The notes below the pieces were generated by a model. That model saw only the letters and a program-made list of their open reading frames with translations. It had not been told where the DNA came from and made no database searches. Positions 1-9,066 of a stretch of DNA of 64,000 bases are shown here, in pieces. The position numbers and the translations under genes were made by a program. This DNA comes from JACPFJ01 sp036504875. GTDB lineage: Bacteria; Desulfobacterota; Desulfuromonadia; Geobacterales; Pseudopelobacteraceae. Numbering within the stretch: position 1 is the first letter of the stretch; each line of letters opens with the position of its first letter. The DNA is taken from contig DASXUK010000042.1 of NCBI GenBank assembly GCA_036504875.1, forward strand, positions 29,371 through 93,370. The letters run 5' to 3'.

Positions 1-2
1 GC

Positions 3-314
3 TGGGGCGCATTCCTTGGCATAAAACCGCTTCCGGCAATAAAAACATCAGAACAGCTGGTCGCCACCGGATGGTATTCTTGCGTGCGTCACCCGCTTTA
101 TTTCTTCTCAGTCCTGTTCATGGTTCTTAACCCGGTGATGACGCTCCAATGGCTCATGCTGACCATTTTTACGGCAATCTATTTCACAGCAGGGGCCTTG
201 ATTGAGGAGCACCGGCTTTTAGCACAGTTTGGCCACCGCTACCGATGTTATCAAAAGAATGTTCCCTTCATAATTCCCAATCTAAAAAAACTCAAGAAAC
301 CGACAAACGCCTGA
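3..314 (+). CDS. Isoprenylcysteine/phospholipid methyltransferase-like protein, C-terminal part (5' end outside window)
   Basis: The frame is open from base 3, so the true start lies upstream of the window; the in-frame GTG at 84 is internal. Visible are the RHPLY motif (around base 87) and a C-terminal EEHRLLAQFGHRYRCY..VPFIIP block. Both are typical of the NnrU/ICMT/PEMT group of small membrane methyltransferases that use S-adenosylmethionine on membrane-proximal substrates. Two hydrophobic segments lie between these motifs. The 3' end overlaps the convergent mgtC-like gene by 23 bases. The substrate cannot be told from the fragment. Confidence 0.75.
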   Translation, partial: WGAFLGIKPLPAIKTSEQLVATGWYSCVRHPLYFFSVLFMVLNPVMTLQWLMLTIFTAIYFTAGALIEEHRLLAQFGHRYRCYQKNVPFIIPNLKKLKKPTNA

Positions 315-987
315 AGTCGACCCTGCTCACCCCTTCTATCGCCGAAAGCCGATCAATCACATCATAAGAAATCTGATTACCGCGCATTTTTATTTGCAGG
401 TTAAACACCAGACAATCTTGAGATCGTTTTTCCATACCAACCGGGGTAAGCTGAAAGCCACACTTGTTTACAATCTGTGTAATACGTTCCAACTGCCCCT
501 CGATGTCGCTGCTGTCTACCGATAGGATGGCGTAGCTGTCTCTAGCAATCATGCCCTCGATCTTCTTTAATATAACCAAACTGACCAAGGCAATAGCTGT
601 AACAAGAATTGACAGCATAAACAGACCCGCTCCGCAAGCCGCCCCAATAGCAGCTGCAATCCAGAGACAAGCAGCCGTTGTCAACCCGCGTACGGAAGCC
701 CGTTCACGTATAATGGCCCCCGCCCCTAAGAAACCGATGCCAACTACTACTTGGGCAGCCACCCGACCAGGATCGACTCCGACCGGCATAGTACCGCTGA
801 AGTTTCCAAAGACGTGATAGAAATTAATCGAGATAACCACAAATAGAGCGGAACCAAGCGCAACCAGAAGATGAGTTCTGAAACCGGCTGTCCGCCCATG
901 TACTTCCCGTTCCAGGCCAATCAGGGCACCTAGAAGTGAAGCAAGCAAAAGCCGTCCCGCCATTACCATGTCAAAATCAGAAAACAT
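292..987 (-). CDS. MgtC/SapB family inner-membrane protein
   Basis: This 231-residue protein has an N-terminal membrane domain of about four hydrophobic segments (residues 8-140) with the family signature GLEREVHGRTAGFRTHLL followed by a small Gly/Ala-rich stretch. A soluble C-terminal ACT-like domain (about 150-231) follows. MgtC/SapB proteins are linked to Mg homeostasis and to modulation of F-type ATPase in some bacteria; the function here is unknown. A good ribosome site (AGGAG) lies 6-7 bases before the ATG. It starts 8 bases after the MglA-like gene and is probably its last operon partner. Its stop lies inside the convergent methyltransferase gene. Confidence 0.85.
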   Translation of the reverse strand: MFSDFDMVMAGRLLLASLLGALIGLEREVHGRTAGFRTHLLVALGSALFVVISINFYHVFGNFSGTMPVGVDPGRVAAQVVVGIGFLGAGAIIRERASVRGLTTAACLWIAAAIGAACGAGLFMLSILVTAIALVSLVILKKIEGMIARDSYAILSVDSSDIEGQLERITQIVNKCGFQLTPVGMEKRSQDCLVFNLQIKMRGNQISYDVIDRLSAIEGVSRVDFRRLSVS

Positions 988-995
988 TGCCTCTC

Positions 996-1871
996 CTACT
1001 CAGAACCGATAGAAATCGTCAGCACCAATCGCCGGAACTCACCGGACAGAGATATATCCAAGGGTATCTGAACGGAGTTGCCAGCGACACTCAGACCTGT
1101 TTCAGCGAGCGTAATTTCCAAATCAGTGGCTCCACTGCCGGGTTGTAAATTCGTTCTTTTGTCGATAAAAATTGCTTGCTCAGGTTCAACACGGCTTACA
1201 GGTTCTTTTTCAGCATCAGATCTGGTTCCAGCAGTTTGCTCATCGGCATCAACATCCGCTTCAATATCTTCATCAGGCGGAGGAATATTATCACGCTCCC
1301 TGATTCCGGTTATAATGTCGCGAGAGAGCAGGGACAGGGTTTCCAGGACACCATTTCCGGTTGTAGCTGTGGTGAGGCACGAATTGCAGCATTCCAATCC
1401 GAGCAGGGATGCCTGTTCAGAAGCAGACAGCGTCGATCTGTCAGCCTTATTCACCTGCAGTACCATAGGGATATCACTCAGACCTACGCCATAGGCATTC
1501 AGAAACTCGCACGTTTCCGCCAGGCTTTGCTGCGCAGCAGGTAAAGCATCTGGGGATCCATCCATTACAAAAACCAGACCGTCGGCTCCCTTGAGAGTCA
1601 TTTTCCAGGCGGCAGGATTAGCAACGTTTGCGTGTAAGGTATAAACATGGAAACGCAGCCTGTAACCACCGAAAACCGGTTGTTCAAAGGGGCTGAAGTC
1701 AAAGAAGTGAAGCGTAGATCCGGCTGTGGGCTGGGCTTTCAATTCCCCGCGCAAGCTCGGCTTAATTCGGTCATAAACATATTGAAGGGATGTGGCCTTA
1801 CCTGCGCCTGGTTGGCCACAGTAGACGATCTTTGCATTAACCTCTTGTTTGGCATGATTTACAATAGCCAT
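996..1871 (-). CDS. MglA-like small GTPase with C-terminal extension and altered G3 motif
   Basis: The ATG at 1871 is chosen over an in-frame TTG at 1892 because AGGGAG sits just before it; product 291 aa. The first 185 residues are a Ras-like fold of the MglA group: P-loop GQPGAGKAT at residues 19-27 and the G4 motif NKAD. The block that in MglA reads TVPGQ (G3/switch II) reads TLHAN here, so the Gly and Gln that position and catalyse GTP hydrolysis are absent. An acidic linker (DEDIEADVDADEQ) leads to a roughly 50-residue C-terminal piece of unknown fold. MglA proteins set cell polarity in myxobacteria; no MglB/roadblock partner is seen nearby. It sits between the HEAT-like gene and mgtC in a minus-strand run. 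Confidence 0.8.
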   Translation of the reverse strand: MAIVNHAKQEVNAKIVYCGQPGAGKATSLQYVYDRIKPSLRGELKAQPTAGSTLHFFDFSPFEQPVFGGYRLRFHVYTLHANVANPAAWKMTLKGADGLVFVMDGSPDALPAAQQSLAETCEFLNAYGVGLSDIPMVLQVNKADRSTLSASEQASLLGLECCNSCLTTATTGNGVLETLSLLSRDIITGIRERDNIPPPDEDIEADVDADEQTAGTRSDAEKEPVSRVEPEQAIFIDKRTNLQPGSGATDLEITLAETGLSVAGNSVQIPLDISLSGEFRRLVLTISIGSE

Positions 1872-1920
1872 CCGTGCTCCCTGTTTTCGCAACGCCTTGT
1901 CCAGACAGGGCGTACCATTA

Positions 1921-2871
1921 TTATCGTTTTTTGTTTAAAAGCATACGTTTTGCCTGTGTAGAGACTACCGAAGATATATTTTTACTCTTGGCATAGTTGG
2001 CTACATCCTTCTCTCCCAGGGTAGAAAGATATCTAAGTGCGTTGGGCACGGGTGTGCGTGGATTCTCTACCAGCGCCTTCCGAATCAGGTAATTTTTGAT
2101 CCACTCCTTGTTGGCACAGATCAGACGCATGATTTCATCATTTTGCACGCCTGCTTTCAATAATGTTAATATCTCGGCATCGGTTAAGCGGGGGTTTTTG
2201 ATAACACTGCCGGAAACCAACTTGTTGGCATCCTTGATCAAAATTGAGCGCCATTCCTTGTCTCCCGAGAGCGCCATCTTGATCTTCTCGGAGATCCCCA
2301 TCAACTGGCACATCTTGTATTTGCTTAGGTATTCCTCTTTCTCTTCAAAATCCTCAGGTTCTTCCTCATCTACCGTCTGATCAGCGTTATCTTCAGATTT
2401 TTCATCGTGCTCAGCCAGATCTTCAAACTGGTGCTGGGCATGGCATTCATCTTCCTCCGATAACTGCCCGTCATCACCGGCAATAGCATCCACAGCAGGC
2501 TGCGTTGCCAAAAGCTGCACAAGGAATTCCCGGGCCGGTAAGCTGAGTGCTTCAGACTCCAGAAGTGCAGCAACAATGGCTGGATTATCCTTGTGATGGC
2601 GTACAATAACATCCAGGATAGCCGGATGTTGACCTGGTTGGCGAATAAATTCCAGCAATAAACCTTCTGATAGTTCACCGAAAGCAACAGCTGCTGCACT
2701 TTTAACCACCAGATCAGAGTCATTCATAAGGCTAAAGATGAGCATGACCGAATGCGCTGGAGTCATCTCGACAGCCGCTGAGAGTCCCTTTAGCTTTTCA
2801 TCGCTACTAACACCTGGTCTAATATAGGCCGCCACCGACGAAGGAAATTTTAGCCTGATTATTTCTGTCAT
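1921..2871 (-). CDS. HEAT-like repeat protein with acidic linker, unknown function
   Basis: This 316-residue soluble protein has helical repeat-like segments at residues 25-130, where short helices recur with Ala/Leu spacing. A strongly acidic linker (about 135-185, many Glu/Asp) follows, then a second helical domain (about 186-316) with the motif NPRLTDAEILTLLKAG. No catalytic motif is visible. The start ATG has AGGAG just upstream, and that site overlaps the stop codon of the SPOR gene 6 bases away, so translation is probably coupled. The neighbours (SPOR protein, MglA-like GTPase) suggest a scaffold or adaptor; that is inference. Confidence 0.75.
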   Translation of the reverse strand: MTEIIRLKFPSSVAAYIRPGVSSDEKLKGLSAAVEMTPAHSVMLIFSLMNDSDLVVKSAAAVAFGELSEGLLLEFIRQPGQHPAILDVIVRHHKDNPAIVAALLESEALSLPAREFLVQLLATQPAVDAIAGDDGQLSEEDECHAQHQFEDLAEHDEKSEDNADQTVDEEEPEDFEEKEEYLSKYKMCQLMGISEKIKMALSGDKEWRSILIKDANKLVSGSVIKNPRLTDAEILTLLKAGVQNDEIMRLICANKEWIKNYLIRKALVENPRTPVPNALRYLSTLGEKDVANYAKSKNISSVVSTQAKRMLLNKKR

Positions 2872-2877
2872 AGACTC

Positions 2878-3954
2878 CTACTGTGCTGAAAGACAGGCTG
2901 ATTTTACGCCGGCATCTTTCAGCTTCTTTAAGGCTGCTTCAGCCGCCTTCTTGCTTGTGAATGTGCCGGCCGTAAGCTTCTTGGTAGGTATTGCCACCTC
3001 TGCTTTTTTGAGCGCCAAGGAAAATCCCGCGGCAGCCAAACGTTCTTTTTCGGATGACGCCCGTTCGTCCAAAAGGTAAGAACCGGCGTAGACAGCCGGT
3101 TTTCCAGCATGGTCCATAATAAAAGCGTCCGAGGTATAGCGCTTTAGTTTTTCCAGCTCGGCTTGAGCGGCATTACGGTCTTTATACTCACCTAACAAGA
3201 GACGATTCATGGTTGTTTTTTTACGGGCTCCGGTAGTCACAGACGCCTCCAGACCGGCCTTTCTGATAAGTGCCAGATTTGGAGCAAGTGCATCTTCCAA
3301 CAGATAGGAACCGACTACCACAGTAAAACGAACACCAGAACCCTGGGCTTCTTTAGCTGGCTGCTGTTTATCTTTGACCACCGGTAATGGTTTCTTCACA
3401 ACCTCCCGATTTACTGGCTTTATGGGTTTGGGGGCCGCCGCCACCTTTTGTTCTACAATTTTCGGTTGCTTTTTCTCAGGAGCCTGTTTCTTATCATCAT
3501 TCCTGGATACCACTTTGGGTCCCGGTTTTTGTGCGGGCTGCGGCAGAGGCTTCTTAACTTCCGTTTTGGGAGGTTCCAATTTTTTTGATAGATCCTTAGG
3601 AGATTCTTTTGGTGCAACAGGAGCCGGGATTGCCTGTGCAACTTTAGGAGGTTCCGGTTTTTCAGCCGTTGGCGAAGCCAGCTCTTTGGGGGCGCCGGGA
3701 ACAGCAGCCGGAGCAATCCCTTTGGCTACATCCCCGCTACGAGGCGGAAGCGGATTTTTCACTACCTGCGGAGCTGGTGGTTCAGCCGGCTTATTTTCAA
3801 CTTGCGGTTTGATCAGACCAGTGAAAAAGTAGATATAGGCGAATCCCGCCACCAGAACCAGCAGGACCACCAACAATATATTCTGGTTGCCTTTGTTACC
3901 GGGAGATGCCGCTTTGGGGCTGTCCTCGCTATCCTTGTTAAATTTAAAATCCAT
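2878..3954 (-). CDS. Membrane-anchored double SPOR domain protein
   Basis: The 358-residue protein has a short Asp/Glu/Lys-rich cytoplasmic head, one membrane segment (about 25-46), and a Pro/Lys-rich linker of about 150 residues able to span the periplasm. Two tandem SPOR-like units follow (about 208-283 and 284-356), each beginning with a V/A-GSYLL motif. SPOR domains bind denuded glycan strands at division sites. AGGAGG precedes the ATG. The layout resembles FtsN/DedD-type division proteins, but the two C-terminal units are unusual and no orthology is claimed. It lies 66 bases after the EF-G2 gene. Confidence 0.85.
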   Translation of the reverse strand: MDFKFNKDSEDSPKAASPGNKGNQNILLVVLLVLVAGFAYIYFFTGLIKPQVENKPAEPPAPQVVKNPLPPRSGDVAKGIAPAAVPGAPKELASPTAEKPEPPKVAQAIPAPVAPKESPKDLSKKLEPPKTEVKKPLPQPAQKPGPKVVSRNDDKKQAPEKKQPKIVEQKVAAAPKPIKPVNREVVKKPLPVVKDKQQPAKEAQGSGVRFTVVVGSYLLEDALAPNLALIRKAGLEASVTTGARKKTTMNRLLLGEYKDRNAAQAELEKLKRYTSDAFIMDHAGKPAVYAGSYLLDERASSEKERLAAAGFSLALKKAEVAIPTKKLTAGTFTSKKAAEAALKKLKDAGVKSACLSAQ

Positions 3955-4020
3955 ACCAAACCTCCTTTTGCTTATGCATTAGCATTAGACGTCAAAACAT
4001 GCTGCTGCTTGTGCTATTAG

Positions 4021-6108
4021 TTATCCATTCTTTTTGGCTGCATTAGCCTCGGCAATTACCTTCTGCGAGAGATGCGTCGGCAACTCCTCGTAATGTGAAA
4101 ATTCCATCGAGAACATTCCACGGTCACTGGTCATCGATTTCAGGTCATTGGAGTAGGCCAGCACCTCGCTCATCGGCACAACGGCGCGGATTATCTGTGA
4201 ATTCGCCTTGGGCTCTACTCCGACTACCTTTCCTCGGCGAGAGTTAAGATCTCCGATTACATCGCCCATGTTCTCGTCCGGAACTGTCACCTTGAGATTT
4301 ACTATCGGCTCCAGCAACACCGGCTTACACATTTCCATGGCCTTTTTAAAAGCCATTGATCCAGCTACTTTGAAGGCCATTTCGGACGAATCTACGGTGT
4401 GAAAGGAACCATCATAAAGAGCAACTTTGAAATCCACCACCGGATAACCTGCCAAAAAGCCTTCGACTGACGCATCCTGGATACCTTTGTCAACGGCCGG
4501 TATATATTGTCTTGGAATCACGCCACCCACAATTTTGTCTTCGAAAACATACCCCTCGCCCCGGCTGGTCGGGGACATCTCAATCCAACAATCGCCATAC
4601 TGGCCGCGTCCACCGGACTGTTTCTTGTATTTCCCCTGAACCTTGGCTGAGCCACGGATTGTTTCCAGATAAGGCACCTTGGGGGTCTTCAGAAGAACAT
4701 CCACACCAAACTTGCGCTTCATCTTCTCAACGATTACCTCCAGATGCACCTGCCCCATACCGGAAACAATAAACTCTTTGGTCAGTGGATCACGGTGCGA
4801 CTCAAGGGTCGGCTCCTCTTCAATCATGCGATGCAGGGCGCTGTGAATCTTATCCTCATCGGCCTTGGTCTTAGGTTCGATAGCATATGAAATAACCGGT
4901 AAAAGCTGTTTAGCCGGTTCATATACGACCGGTTTGGAAGGATCGCACAAGGTATCACCGGTGACAGTCTCTTTCAGTTTGGCCACCGCCACAATATCAC
5001 CGGCCACTGCCTGTTTGATCGGGTGTTGTTTTTTACCTTCCAGTTCGTAAATTTGCCCGATACGTTCCTCGACTCCTTTGCTGGAATTAAGGATGGTGGT
5101 GTCGGAATTGAGAACGCCGGAATAGACACGGAAGATAGTGATTTTGCCGGTATACGGGTCGGAGGTGGTCTTAAAAACAAGTGCTGAGAATGGCTCATTC
5201 TCATCTGAGGCGAGTTCGATCATGCCACCGGTTTTAGGATGCGTTCCTACCGCTTTGGTGCGATCAAGGGGCGACGGCAGGAAGGCACAGATGCCATCCA
5301 GAAGCTGCCTGACTCCGATGTTCTGGGTGGCAGAGCCGCATAGAACAGCGGTAAAGGTGTTGCGCATGGTGCCGACCCTTAAGCCGTCGATGATCTCCTC
5401 CTCAGTCAGCTCTCCGCTATCCAGGTATTTTTCGGTCAGCGCATCGTAGGCCTCGGCTACGATTTCGACCATATGTTCGCGCAGGCGGTTGGCCTCATCC
5501 AGACACTCGGCCGGGATCTCCCCTTCAGTACAAATGCCTGATCCATCCTTGGGATAGAAACAGGCCTTCATACGGATCAGGTCGATAATTCCGCTCAGTT
5601 TTTCTTCGGCACCAATAGGCATTTGAATCGCTACACCACGGGCACCGAGTGACTTTTCCATGTCATCGATAGCCCTGAGAAAACTGGCCCGTTCACGGTC
5701 CATCTTATTGACAAATGCGATCCTGGGAATCTCGAATTCATTGGCCCAACTCCAGATCTCCTCGGTCTGGGCCTTAACTCCGGAAATCGCCGAAAGGATC
5801 ACCACCGCACAATCAAGGGCACGCATGCAGGCACGAGTGTCGGCGATAAAATTTCCATAACCTGGGGTATCAACCAAATGTATCGAATGGCCATCCCATT
5901 CGCAGTGGTCCAGGGCCGACGTGATCGAAATGCGTCTTTTCACCTCTTCCGGCTCAAAATCCATCGTAGCGGTGCCGTCATCCACTCGCCCTAGCCGATC
6001 GATCATCCCAGTATCAAAAAGAATCGCTTCGGCCAAAGACGTTTTGCCGGCACCGCCATGTGCGATGATACCCAGGTTACGGATCTTGCTCGTCTCGTAC
6101 GTTCCCAT
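4021..6108 (-). CDS. Elongation factor G paralogue (EF-G2 type)
   Basis: The start at 6108 is chosen because AAGGAGGAG lies 6 bases before it; an upstream in-frame extension to 6183 has no such site. The 695-residue product has the EF-G layout: GTPase domain with AHGGAGKTS (G1), DTPGYGNF (G3) and NKMD (G4), then domains II to V with the domain IV motif GGVIPRQYIPAV. The switch I region reads RRISITSA rather than the canonical RGITI. It stands apart from any str operon (no rpsL, rpsG or tuf in sight). All of this fits the EF-G2/EF-G-like subfamily, whose role is less defined than that of translocase EF-G. Confidence 0.9.
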   Translation of the reverse strand: MGTYETSKIRNLGIIAHGGAGKTSLAEAILFDTGMIDRLGRVDDGTATMDFEPEEVKRRISITSALDHCEWDGHSIHLVDTPGYGNFIADTRACMRALDCAVVILSAISGVKAQTEEIWSWANEFEIPRIAFVNKMDRERASFLRAIDDMEKSLGARGVAIQMPIGAEEKLSGIIDLIRMKACFYPKDGSGICTEGEIPAECLDEANRLREHMVEIVAEAYDALTEKYLDSGELTEEEIIDGLRVGTMRNTFTAVLCGSATQNIGVRQLLDGICAFLPSPLDRTKAVGTHPKTGGMIELASDENEPFSALVFKTTSDPYTGKITIFRVYSGVLNSDTTILNSSKGVEERIGQIYELEGKKQHPIKQAVAGDIVAVAKLKETVTGDTLCDPSKPVVYEPAKQLLPVISYAIEPKTKADEDKIHSALHRMIEEEPTLESHRDPLTKEFIVSGMGQVHLEVIVEKMKRKFGVDVLLKTPKVPYLETIRGSAKVQGKYKKQSGGRGQYGDCWIEMSPTSRGEGYVFEDKIVGGVIPRQYIPAVDKGIQDASVEGFLAGYPVVDFKVALYDGSFHTVDSSEMAFKVAGSMAFKKAMEMCKPVLLEPIVNLKVTVPDENMGDVIGDLNSRRGKVVGVEPKANSQIIRAVVPMSEVLAYSNDLKSMTSDRGMFSMEFSHYEELPTHLSQKVIAEANAAKKNG

Positions 6109-6148
6109 CTGGTCTCCTCCTTGAGTAGAGTTAAAAGGAACTGCCCTG

Positions 6149-6913
6149 TTACTTGTTTCGTTCGTATAGTATCCGCAGTCCATCCAGAGTCAGAAAATCA
6201 TCGACCTCTTCAATGGTGCGTGATTCCGGAGCAATCAAGTTAGCCAGGCCACCGGTGGCAATCACTTTGGGAGTATCCCGGCTCTCGGCCTTGATCCGGG
6301 AGACAATCTCGTCAACCAGGCCGATATAGCCGTAAAAGATGCCGGCTTGCATGGAGTTAACGGTGTTTTTTGCAATGACATGCGAAGGTTTGGCAATATC
6401 TACCCGCGGCAGTTTGCTGGCCCGCTGGAACAGCGCCTCAAGAGAAATGGCCAATCCCGGCGCTATGGCACCGCCGCAGTACTCGCCTTTTTTATTCACA
6501 TAATCAAAAGTGGTGGCGGTACCGAAGTCGACAATTACCAGTGCGCAGTGGTGTTTTTCATACCCAGCCACGGAATTTACGATGCGGTCGGCACCTACCT
6601 CCCGCGGGTTGTCGTACTGGATCGGCATGCCGGTCTTTATCCCCGGGCCGACAACAAAAGGATTCAAATTGAAGAAATCATGCGCAATAGCTTCCATGAC
6701 GCCGGTTAGAGGCGGGACAACCGAAGAGATAATAGCGGCATTTACAGATGCAAAGCCAAGATCGGCCTGTGCAAAAAGGCTGTGCAACAAGACAGCATAT
6801 TCATCCGAGGTACGCGATTTATCGGTAGAAAGACGCCAGTTACGGATCAACTGAGAGCCTTCGTAAATCCCAAGCACAATGTTGCTGTTGCCAACGTCGA
6901 TCACCAGAAGCAT
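6149..6913 (-). CDS. coaX: Type III pantothenate kinase
   Basis: CoaX phosphorylates pantothenate in the first step of CoA synthesis and is not inhibited by CoA. The 254-residue product carries the phosphate-binding DVGNSN (residues 6-11), the GADR motif (107-110) and DFGTATTFD (129-137), all diagnostic of the type III family. Its ATG shares a base with the birA stop (TGATG), which indicates translational coupling. The birA-coaX pair is a common arrangement, and birA-coaX-EF-G2 form a compact run here. Confidence 0.95.
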   Translation of the reverse strand: MLLVIDVGNSNIVLGIYEGSQLIRNWRLSTDKSRTSDEYAVLLHSLFAQADLGFASVNAAIISSVVPPLTGVMEAIAHDFFNLNPFVVGPGIKTGMPIQYDNPREVGADRIVNSVAGYEKHHCALVIVDFGTATTFDYVNKKGEYCGGAIAPGLAISLEALFQRASKLPRVDIAKPSHVIAKNTVNSMQAGIFYGYIGLVDEIVSRIKAESRDTPKVIATGGLANLIAPESRTIEEVDDFLTLDGLRILYERNK

Positions 6914-7890
6914 CAGTGTACCCTCACATCCCCGCTTAAAATCCGTTCAACTGTTCCATTCGAGGGTCGTAAAAGCAAAGCGCCATCGCTATCGATGCCG
7001 CAGAACCAACCCTGTGTAACTTCTGCTCCGCCATCACTTACAGAGACCTGCCGGCCATGAGCATTGCAACGCCTTTGCCATTCTTCCCGTACCTGATTGA
7101 AGCCTTCGGAAAGGAAGTTACAATATAGACGATCCAGGCAACGCAGCAAATGTGTGGCAAAATTCACCCTTTCAACTGTTCGTCCAACCTCCAGCAGCAG
7201 CGATGTAGCCGGGTAGCGCAGATCAGCCGCAAATTGTGCGGCTGTCATGTTCAGATTAACACCCAAACCAAGGATAACGAAATTGATGCCATCTGTTTCA
7301 GCGCTCATTTCGTTCAGCAGACCGGCTACTTTTTTGCCGTTAATCAGTACATCATTTGGCCATTTGATTTCCGGCTTTAGGCCCGTGACAGCCTCGATAG
7401 CCTGTGAAACAGCCACAGCCGTCAGAAAGGTTAATTGCGGCGCTTCATAAGGCATGACAGGTGGACGCAGGATAATCGAGCAATACAGGTTAACCCGCGG
7501 CGGAGACAACCAGACGCGACCCATCCGTCCTTTGCCGCCAGTTTGCGCATCGGCAATAACCGTTGTCCCTTCAACGGCGCCCTCTTCGGCCAGTTTAAAG
7601 GCATCGGCATTCGTCGAGGCGGTCTTTTCCAGGCACACCAGGCGACGCCCGACTATGGAACTGGTAAGATTAGCGGTGATCTCTTCCACATTGAGAATGT
7701 CGGGAGCGGCAACCAGCCTGTATCCGCGCGAAGGCACCGCCTCGACAACATAACCGGTATCACGCAGCGCTGAGATATGTTTCCAAACCGCAGAGCGAGA
7801 GACACCTAATTCGCGGCTGATCTCCTCTCCCGACACAAAACCTTCCTGCTCACGGAAAAGTCGCAAAATCACGCCGGCTTTCTGGTGCAT
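6913..7890 (-). CDS. birA: Biotin-protein ligase / biotin operon repressor
   Basis: BirA attaches biotin to carboxylases such as acetyl-CoA carboxylase. The N-terminal helix-turn-helix (EEISRELGVSRSAVWKHI) indicates that it also represses transcription. The catalytic domain shows the biotinyl-AMP loop GGKGRMGRVW, KWPNDVLINGKKVAG and a C-terminal SH3-like piece. The ATG at 7890 has GGGAG upstream and is preferred to a TTG at 7905; product 325 aa. The 179 bases upstream, before nadC, hold no convincing gene. Confidence 0.95.
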   Translation of the reverse strand: MHQKAGVILRLFREQEGFVSGEEISRELGVSRSAVWKHISALRDTGYVVEAVPSRGYRLVAAPDILNVEEITANLTSSIVGRRLVCLEKTASTNADAFKLAEEGAVEGTTVIADAQTGGKGRMGRVWLSPPRVNLYCSIILRPPVMPYEAPQLTFLTAVAVSQAIEAVTGLKPEIKWPNDVLINGKKVAGLLNEMSAETDGINFVILGLGVNLNMTAAQFAADLRYPATSLLLEVGRTVERVNFATHLLRCLDRLYCNFLSEGFNQVREEWQRRCNAHGRQVSVSDGGAEVTQGWFCGIDSDGALLLRPSNGTVERILSGDVRVH

Positions 7891-8069
7891 AAAACTCCCA
7901 CACAAGATAAAAATGATAGTAATGCAAGGCGGCGGGGTTAAAGCAGGGAAGGTTTCTCAACCGACCTTTGGCCACCCTCGTAAAGAAGAGGTTATGCACT
8001 CCCATCCCTGAGGGAGAAGTCCTGGTCGGGGCGTGCCAAGGAGCTTCAGCAAGAAGATCCCGGGCCAAT

Positions 8070-8894
8070 CTAATCCAGCAACATGGAGATGTCCATGGCC
8101 CGCGGTGAATGAGTTAAGGCGCCAACCGAGATAATATCCACACCGGTTTCAGCAATTGCGCGCACCGTCTCAAGATTGACGCCCCCTGAAGCCTCAACCA
8201 GCGCCCGACCGGCAATTGTCACCACAGCGGTACTCATATCAGCCAGACTCATGTTATCCAACATAATAATATCAGCACCGGAAGCCAAGGCCTGATCGAC
8301 CTGGCCCAGGGTTTCGGTCTCGATCTCGATTTTCAGGGTATGCGGGATGTAGGCGCGGGCTCGAGCGATGGCCTCGGCAATGCCGCCTGCTGCTGCAATG
8401 TGATTCTCCTTGATGAGTACCCCATCATACAACCCGGTACGGTGATTTATACCTCCACCGATTCGCACAGCATACTTCTCTAGTTCCCGCAGGCCGGGGG
8501 TAGTTTTGCGGGTATCCACGATACGCGCCTTGGTCCCCTTAATTGCCGAGACATATCTGGCTGTCATGGTGGCAATCCCGCTTAAGCGTTGCAGAAGGTT
8601 AAGCGCCACCCGCTCTCCCATCAATAAGTTAGAGGCCTCGCCTTGCAAAGTAGCTATTACAGCACCTTGGTTAACCGCCGACCCATCAGCCATACTGGGG
8701 CTAAACACGGTAGTCGCATCCAGTATTTTAAAGACCCGTTCTGCCGCAAAAAGACCGGCCAGGACCAGATCCTCTTTAGCGATCAGTCGCGCTGAAGCTG
8801 GCCGCTTTAGAGAAACCACCGCCTGGGTGGTGATGTCACCGGTATGGATATCTTCCTGTAGCGCATTCTCTATCAAACGATCTAGCGAGAGCAT
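8070..8894 (-). CDS. nadC: Nicotinate-nucleotide pyrophosphorylase (quinolinate phosphoribosyltransferase)
   Basis: NadC converts quinolinate and PRPP to nicotinate mononucleotide in NAD synthesis. The sequence shows the family motifs EDIHTGDITT near the N-terminus, RLSGIAT, DTRKTTPGLRELEKYAVRIGG with catalytic basic residues, and the C-terminal EASGGV..T and SVGALTHS. The ATG at 8894 has AAAGGTG upstream and is preferred to a GTG 9 bases earlier. It is divergent from the dodecaheme cytochrome gene. Confidence 0.95.
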   Translation of the reverse strand: MLSLDRLIENALQEDIHTGDITTQAVVSLKRPASARLIAKEDLVLAGLFAAERVFKILDATTVFSPSMADGSAVNQGAVIATLQGEASNLLMGERVALNLLQRLSGIATMTARYVSAIKGTKARIVDTRKTTPGLRELEKYAVRIGGGINHRTGLYDGVLIKENHIAAAGGIAEAIARARAYIPHTLKIEIETETLGQVDQALASGADIIMLDNMSLADMSTAVVTIAGRALVEASGGVNLETVRAIAETGVDIISVGALTHSPRAMDISMLLD

Positions 8895-8996
8895 TTCACA
8901 CACCTTTAAAGAAATGAAGACTTTATATCACAGGTAATGGGTCGTATCAACCGCAAAGCTTGAGCTAAGGCGCCTGTATGATAGACTAATAAAGAA

Positions 8997-9025
8997 TTGA
9001 CGACAATTGTCTGAATCTGTATAGT
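8997..9025 (+). promoter_or_regulatory. Sigma-70-type promoter for the dodecaheme cytochrome
   Basis: TTGACG (8997-9002) and TATAGT (9020-9025) are separated by 17 bases, about 40 bases before the cytochrome start. Each box matches 5 of 6 consensus bases. No transcription start has been measured. Confidence 0.6.
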
Positions 9026-9066
9026 GATGCGCTTGAAAAACTTTGAATAGTGCCAGAGGAGTAAGT

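Noticed and set aside
2370..2723. Several long open frames antisense to the HEAT-like, SPOR, MCP and other genes
   Set aside because: They are shadows of real genes, lacking ribosome sites and plausible composition.
7850..8068. A 72-codon minus-strand open frame upstream of birA
   Set aside because: It overlaps the birA start, has low-complexity features and no ribosome site. It looks like translation of an intergenic region.
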